A stretch of DNA of 7,196 nt from Candidatus Nomurabacteria bacterium GW2011_GWF2_43_8 (lineage in GTDB: Bacteria > Patescibacteriota > Minisyncoccia > Phycocordibacterales > UBA9973). Where the stretch lies: the NCBI GenBank assembly GCA_001000035.1, contig LCGX01000032.1, forward strand, positions 1 to 7,196. Direction: 5' to 3'. Shown piece after piece: positions 5,363 to 7,196 of the stretch (position 1 is its first letter; every line of letters begins with the position of its first letter). Made by a program: the position numbers and the translations under genes. The notes beneath the pieces were generated by a model. That model made no database searches. It was not told the origin of the DNA and saw only the letters and a program-made list of their open reading frames with translations.

Positions 5363-5363
5363 A
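5335..5363 (-). promoter_or_regulatory. Promoter of the PaaX-like regulator (leaderless)
   Basis: On the minus strand TTGTGG (5363-5358) is followed after exactly 17 nt by TAAAAT (5340-5335, five of six -10 matches). The ATG at 5327 lies 7 nt after the -10 element, so the transcript should begin at or next to the A of the start codon. This supports leaderless translation and the choice of start. The promoter is embedded in the palindrome. Confidence 0.6.
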
Positions 5364-5450
5364 ACTTTTTGTTACTATTTTGTTGTATTTTTCGTTGCAT
5401 ATTTTTATTGTGTATTTTGTATTACTGTACTATCTTGTGCTATTCGGTGC

Positions 5451-7196
5451 TTATTCTTGGAATTTTATTTTCTCTTCCGCGCCCCCGATTATTTTTTCCA
5501 GCTGGAAAACGGAATTCAGATAAGTCGCGTATTTTTTGGTCGTGATAGAGCCGTCTTTTCCAAGTTTGACTTCCAAAATCATCCCTTGCATCGTCGGCTG
5601 GCTCCAGGATTGGTCGAAGACCAAATTACCGAGCGAGTAGGCGATGAAGCTGTTTTTATACGCTTCCGTATCCTGCGTCACGTGCGGATGGTGACCGATA
5701 ACTATCTTGGCTCCATTGTCCACCGCCAAGTGCGCCAAATATTCTTGGCGGGCATTATGTGTTGGTTTGTATTCTTCGCCGAAATGGAAGGACACTATCA
5801 GATAATCGACTTGCGCCGTGGCGTTTTGGACTATTTCCTCAAAACGCGGATCGCGTGCGAGCAGCAATCCCGCTTGTTCGGTATCGGCTCCCATCCAGTC
5901 CGGCCCGACGTCGGAAAACGCCAAAAAGCCCATTTTCATTCCGTATTTTTCGATAATGACCGGTGTTTCCGCCTCAGTTTCGTTATTGCCTCCGCCTGTG
6001 TAGGCGATTTCGTTTTCAGTGAGGCGCGCTAGGGTGTCAATATAAGCAGGACGTCCCCAATCCCCGACGTGATTGTTGGCGAGGGACAGTATACTTATGC
6101 CCGCTCCTTTCAAAGCCGGAATGACGGACGGACTCATCCTGAACGAATACAGATTTTTCCGATCGGCGCCCTGATCCGAGGCTGTTCCTTCCAAATTAGC
6201 GAAAGCAATGTCGGATTTTTTGAATATGTCCAATTTTTCAAAGAGGGCGGAATAATCGTTACCGAAATTTTTTATGACTGAATTCTCCACTCCGCGGTCC
6301 AGCATTACATCCCCGCCGAAAGTCAGGACCACATAATTCGGTTCCCGGATATCCGGCAGGCCGACTTTTTCCTGCACCCAATTGGTATTCGCGTCCGCCC
6401 GCCCGCCATAATAGATGTTTTTCTGTAAATATTTTAGAATATTTTCTACATCCCGCCGCCGGTCGGGGCTCTGCAGAAGGGTGATGGCAATCGGGCGGGT
6501 TCCGGATTCGCCCAGAGATAGGGAGAAAACGGAGACGGCGGTCTGTTTGGCCTCGTCGGTGTATCCGCTTTTTCCTCCTTCATATCCCTCTTTCCCCAAA
6601 AATTGGCTGATGTTGGACCAATTGTGCTTTTTATTGGAATAGCTTCTTTTTTCCGTTATTTCCAGCAGGTCCTGCTTGTTTTGCCAGAGATAGCCGGCCA
6701 ATTTGAACATATCGCCGCTCGGATCTTCATAAGCGGTATTTTCCATTTTCAGCTTTTCCGCCTGCAGATTCATCTTAGCGATGAAACTGTCCCGGTCAAA
6801 ATGCTCGGCCAGCGCTTCGGCCGCGTCGTTGCTGGATTCCAAAAGCAGGGGATACAGCAAATCGGAAATTTTTATTTTTTCTCCCGTTCGGAGCTCGCCG
6901 TTTGTGCCGGCAGTCGCCACGGCCTTTTTACTGACCTGTGCGGTTTCGTCCCGTCCGTTCATTTCCGATGCGATCAGGGCTGTCATTAGTTTGGATACCG
7001 AAGCGACCGGGTATTTTTGGTCCTGACTTTTTGCCAAAACTACTTCGCCGGTGTTTAGATCGCCTACCAGAAAAGCCCGGGCGGAAACCCTCGGCTGTCC
7101 GCTGACATCTTTATTAACGTAAAAATAACGGGGCTTGGCTGTCGCCGTATTGGCCGGCTGCGCCAGCGGGGACTCCTGACCCTCTTTCAGGTTGAG
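5451..7196 (-). CDS. D-alanyl-D-alanine carboxypeptidase (S11) fused to CapA/PgsA-like domain, 5' end outside window
   Basis: The frame is open to the right edge, so the visible 581 residues lack the true N-terminus and any signal peptide. A Pro/Ala/Thr linker (about 8-23) leads into the S11 peptidase domain, from ARAFLVGDLNTGEVV: SVSK (visible 66-69, active serine in SxxK), SSN (121-123) and KSG (209-211, in place of the usual KTG, in GGKSGYTDEAK). This domain trims the terminal D-Ala from peptidoglycan stem peptides. After a short linker comes a CapA/PgsA (PGA_cap, calcineurin-like fold) domain: TFGGDVMLDRG (292-302), ANLEGT (333-338), LANNHVGDWG (372-381), SFHFGEEY (469-476), GHHPHV (501-506) and AYSLGNLVFDQSW (519-531). 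Its metal-binding Asp, Asn and His residues are present. The C-terminus is short and charged. Location outside the membrane is inferred. It may be transcribed ahead of the PaaX-like gene, 123 nt downstream. Confidence 0.9.
   Translation of the reverse strand, partial: LNLKEGQESPLAQPANTATAKPRYFYVNKDVSGQPRVSARAFLVGDLNTGEVVLAKSQDQKYPVASVSKLMTALIASEMNGRDETAQVSKKAVATAGTNGELRTGEKIKISDLLYPLLLESSNDAAEALAEHFDRDSFIAKMNLQAEKLKMENTAYEDPSGDMFKLAGYLWQNKQDLLEITEKRSYSNKKHNWSNISQFLGKEGYEGGKSGYTDEAKQTAVSVFSLSLGESGTRPIAITLLQSPDRRRDVENILKYLQKNIYYGGRADANTNWVQEKVGLPDIREPNYVVLTFGGDVMLDRGVENSVIKNFGNDYSALFEKLDIFKKSDIAFANLEGTASDQGADRKNLYSFRMSPSVIPALKGAGISILSLANNHVGDWGRPAYIDTLARLTENEIAYTGGGNNETEAETPVIIEKYGMKMGFLAFSDVGPDWMGADTEQAGLLLARDPRFEEIVQNATAQVDYLIVSFHFGEEYKPTHNARQEYLAHLAVDNGAKIVIGHHPHVTQDTEAYKNSFIAYSLGNLVFDQSWSQPTMQGMILEVKLGKDGSITTKKYATYLNSVFQLEKIIGGAEEKIKFQE

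Noticed and set aside
5328..5363. Start of the PaaX-like protein at the upstream ATG (5363), adding MWLNCAYAKINH
   Set aside because: These 12 codons lie within the palindrome and across the promoter. The other palindrome at 4715-4750 encodes nearly the same start by symmetry, and the family motif begins later. The ATG at 5327 is 7 nt after a good -10.
4711..5365. Classical insertion sequence
   Set aside because: No transposase domain and no convincing target-site duplication flank the palindromes; only AA is shared outside both ends.
5451..7037. Complete CDS starting at the TTG at 7037
   Set aside because: The frame stays open to 7196, and the upstream residues (RAFLVGDLNTGEVV) belong to the S11 domain, so the TTG is internal and the gene is cut by the window edge.

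Overview
The window looks like part of a Candidate Phyla Radiation (Patescibacteria, probably Parcubacteria-like) chromosome. This is inferred from gene content, not from a marker phylogeny. The supporting signs are a threonyl-tRNA synthetase that starts directly at its second domain, a NusB fused to a Nudix domain, an unusually short SMC, a PaaX/Cas2-like regulator of a type I associate with these genomes, almost no Shine-Dalgarno sequences, and TAA as the stop codon of all seven genes whose ends are visible. The code is standard in every gene read.

Left part (1-4290): the 5' end of thrS reads leftwards and is divergent from a rightward housekeeping cluster: rpmF (ribosomal protein L32), nusB-Nudix fusion, rnc (RNase III) and an smc-like gene. 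The last three are tightly packed (gaps of 16 and 4 nt), consistent with one transcript. The theme is ribosome, rRNA transcription and processing, and chromosome maintenance. The SMC-like protein is the most striking product: SMC-type ATPase heads on a short coiled coil whose middle holds a Rad50-like CPLC zinc hook and no room for an SMC hinge.

Middle (4291-4663): a compact GC-rich cassette with its own sigma70-like promoter, a perfect AGGAGG ribosome binding site, a 70-residue Cys-rich protein of unknown function, and a strong two-tier hairpin followed by a T-rich stretch (terminator). Its base composition differs sharply from both sides.

Right-middle (4664-5450): a very AT-rich stretch with a leftward gene for a winged-helix plus Cas2-fold (PaaX-like) regulator. 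A 36-bp palindrome sits exactly on its promoter and ends at its start codon. A second diverged copy lies just beyond its stop codon. This suggests an autoregulated, probably leaderless regulator, or a small module bounded by its own recognition sites.

Right end (5451-7196): a leftward gene, cut by the window edge, encodes a fusion of a D-alanyl-D-alanine carboxypeptidase (peptidase S11) with a CapA/PgsA-type metallophosphatase-fold domain. It is presumably an envelope enzyme.
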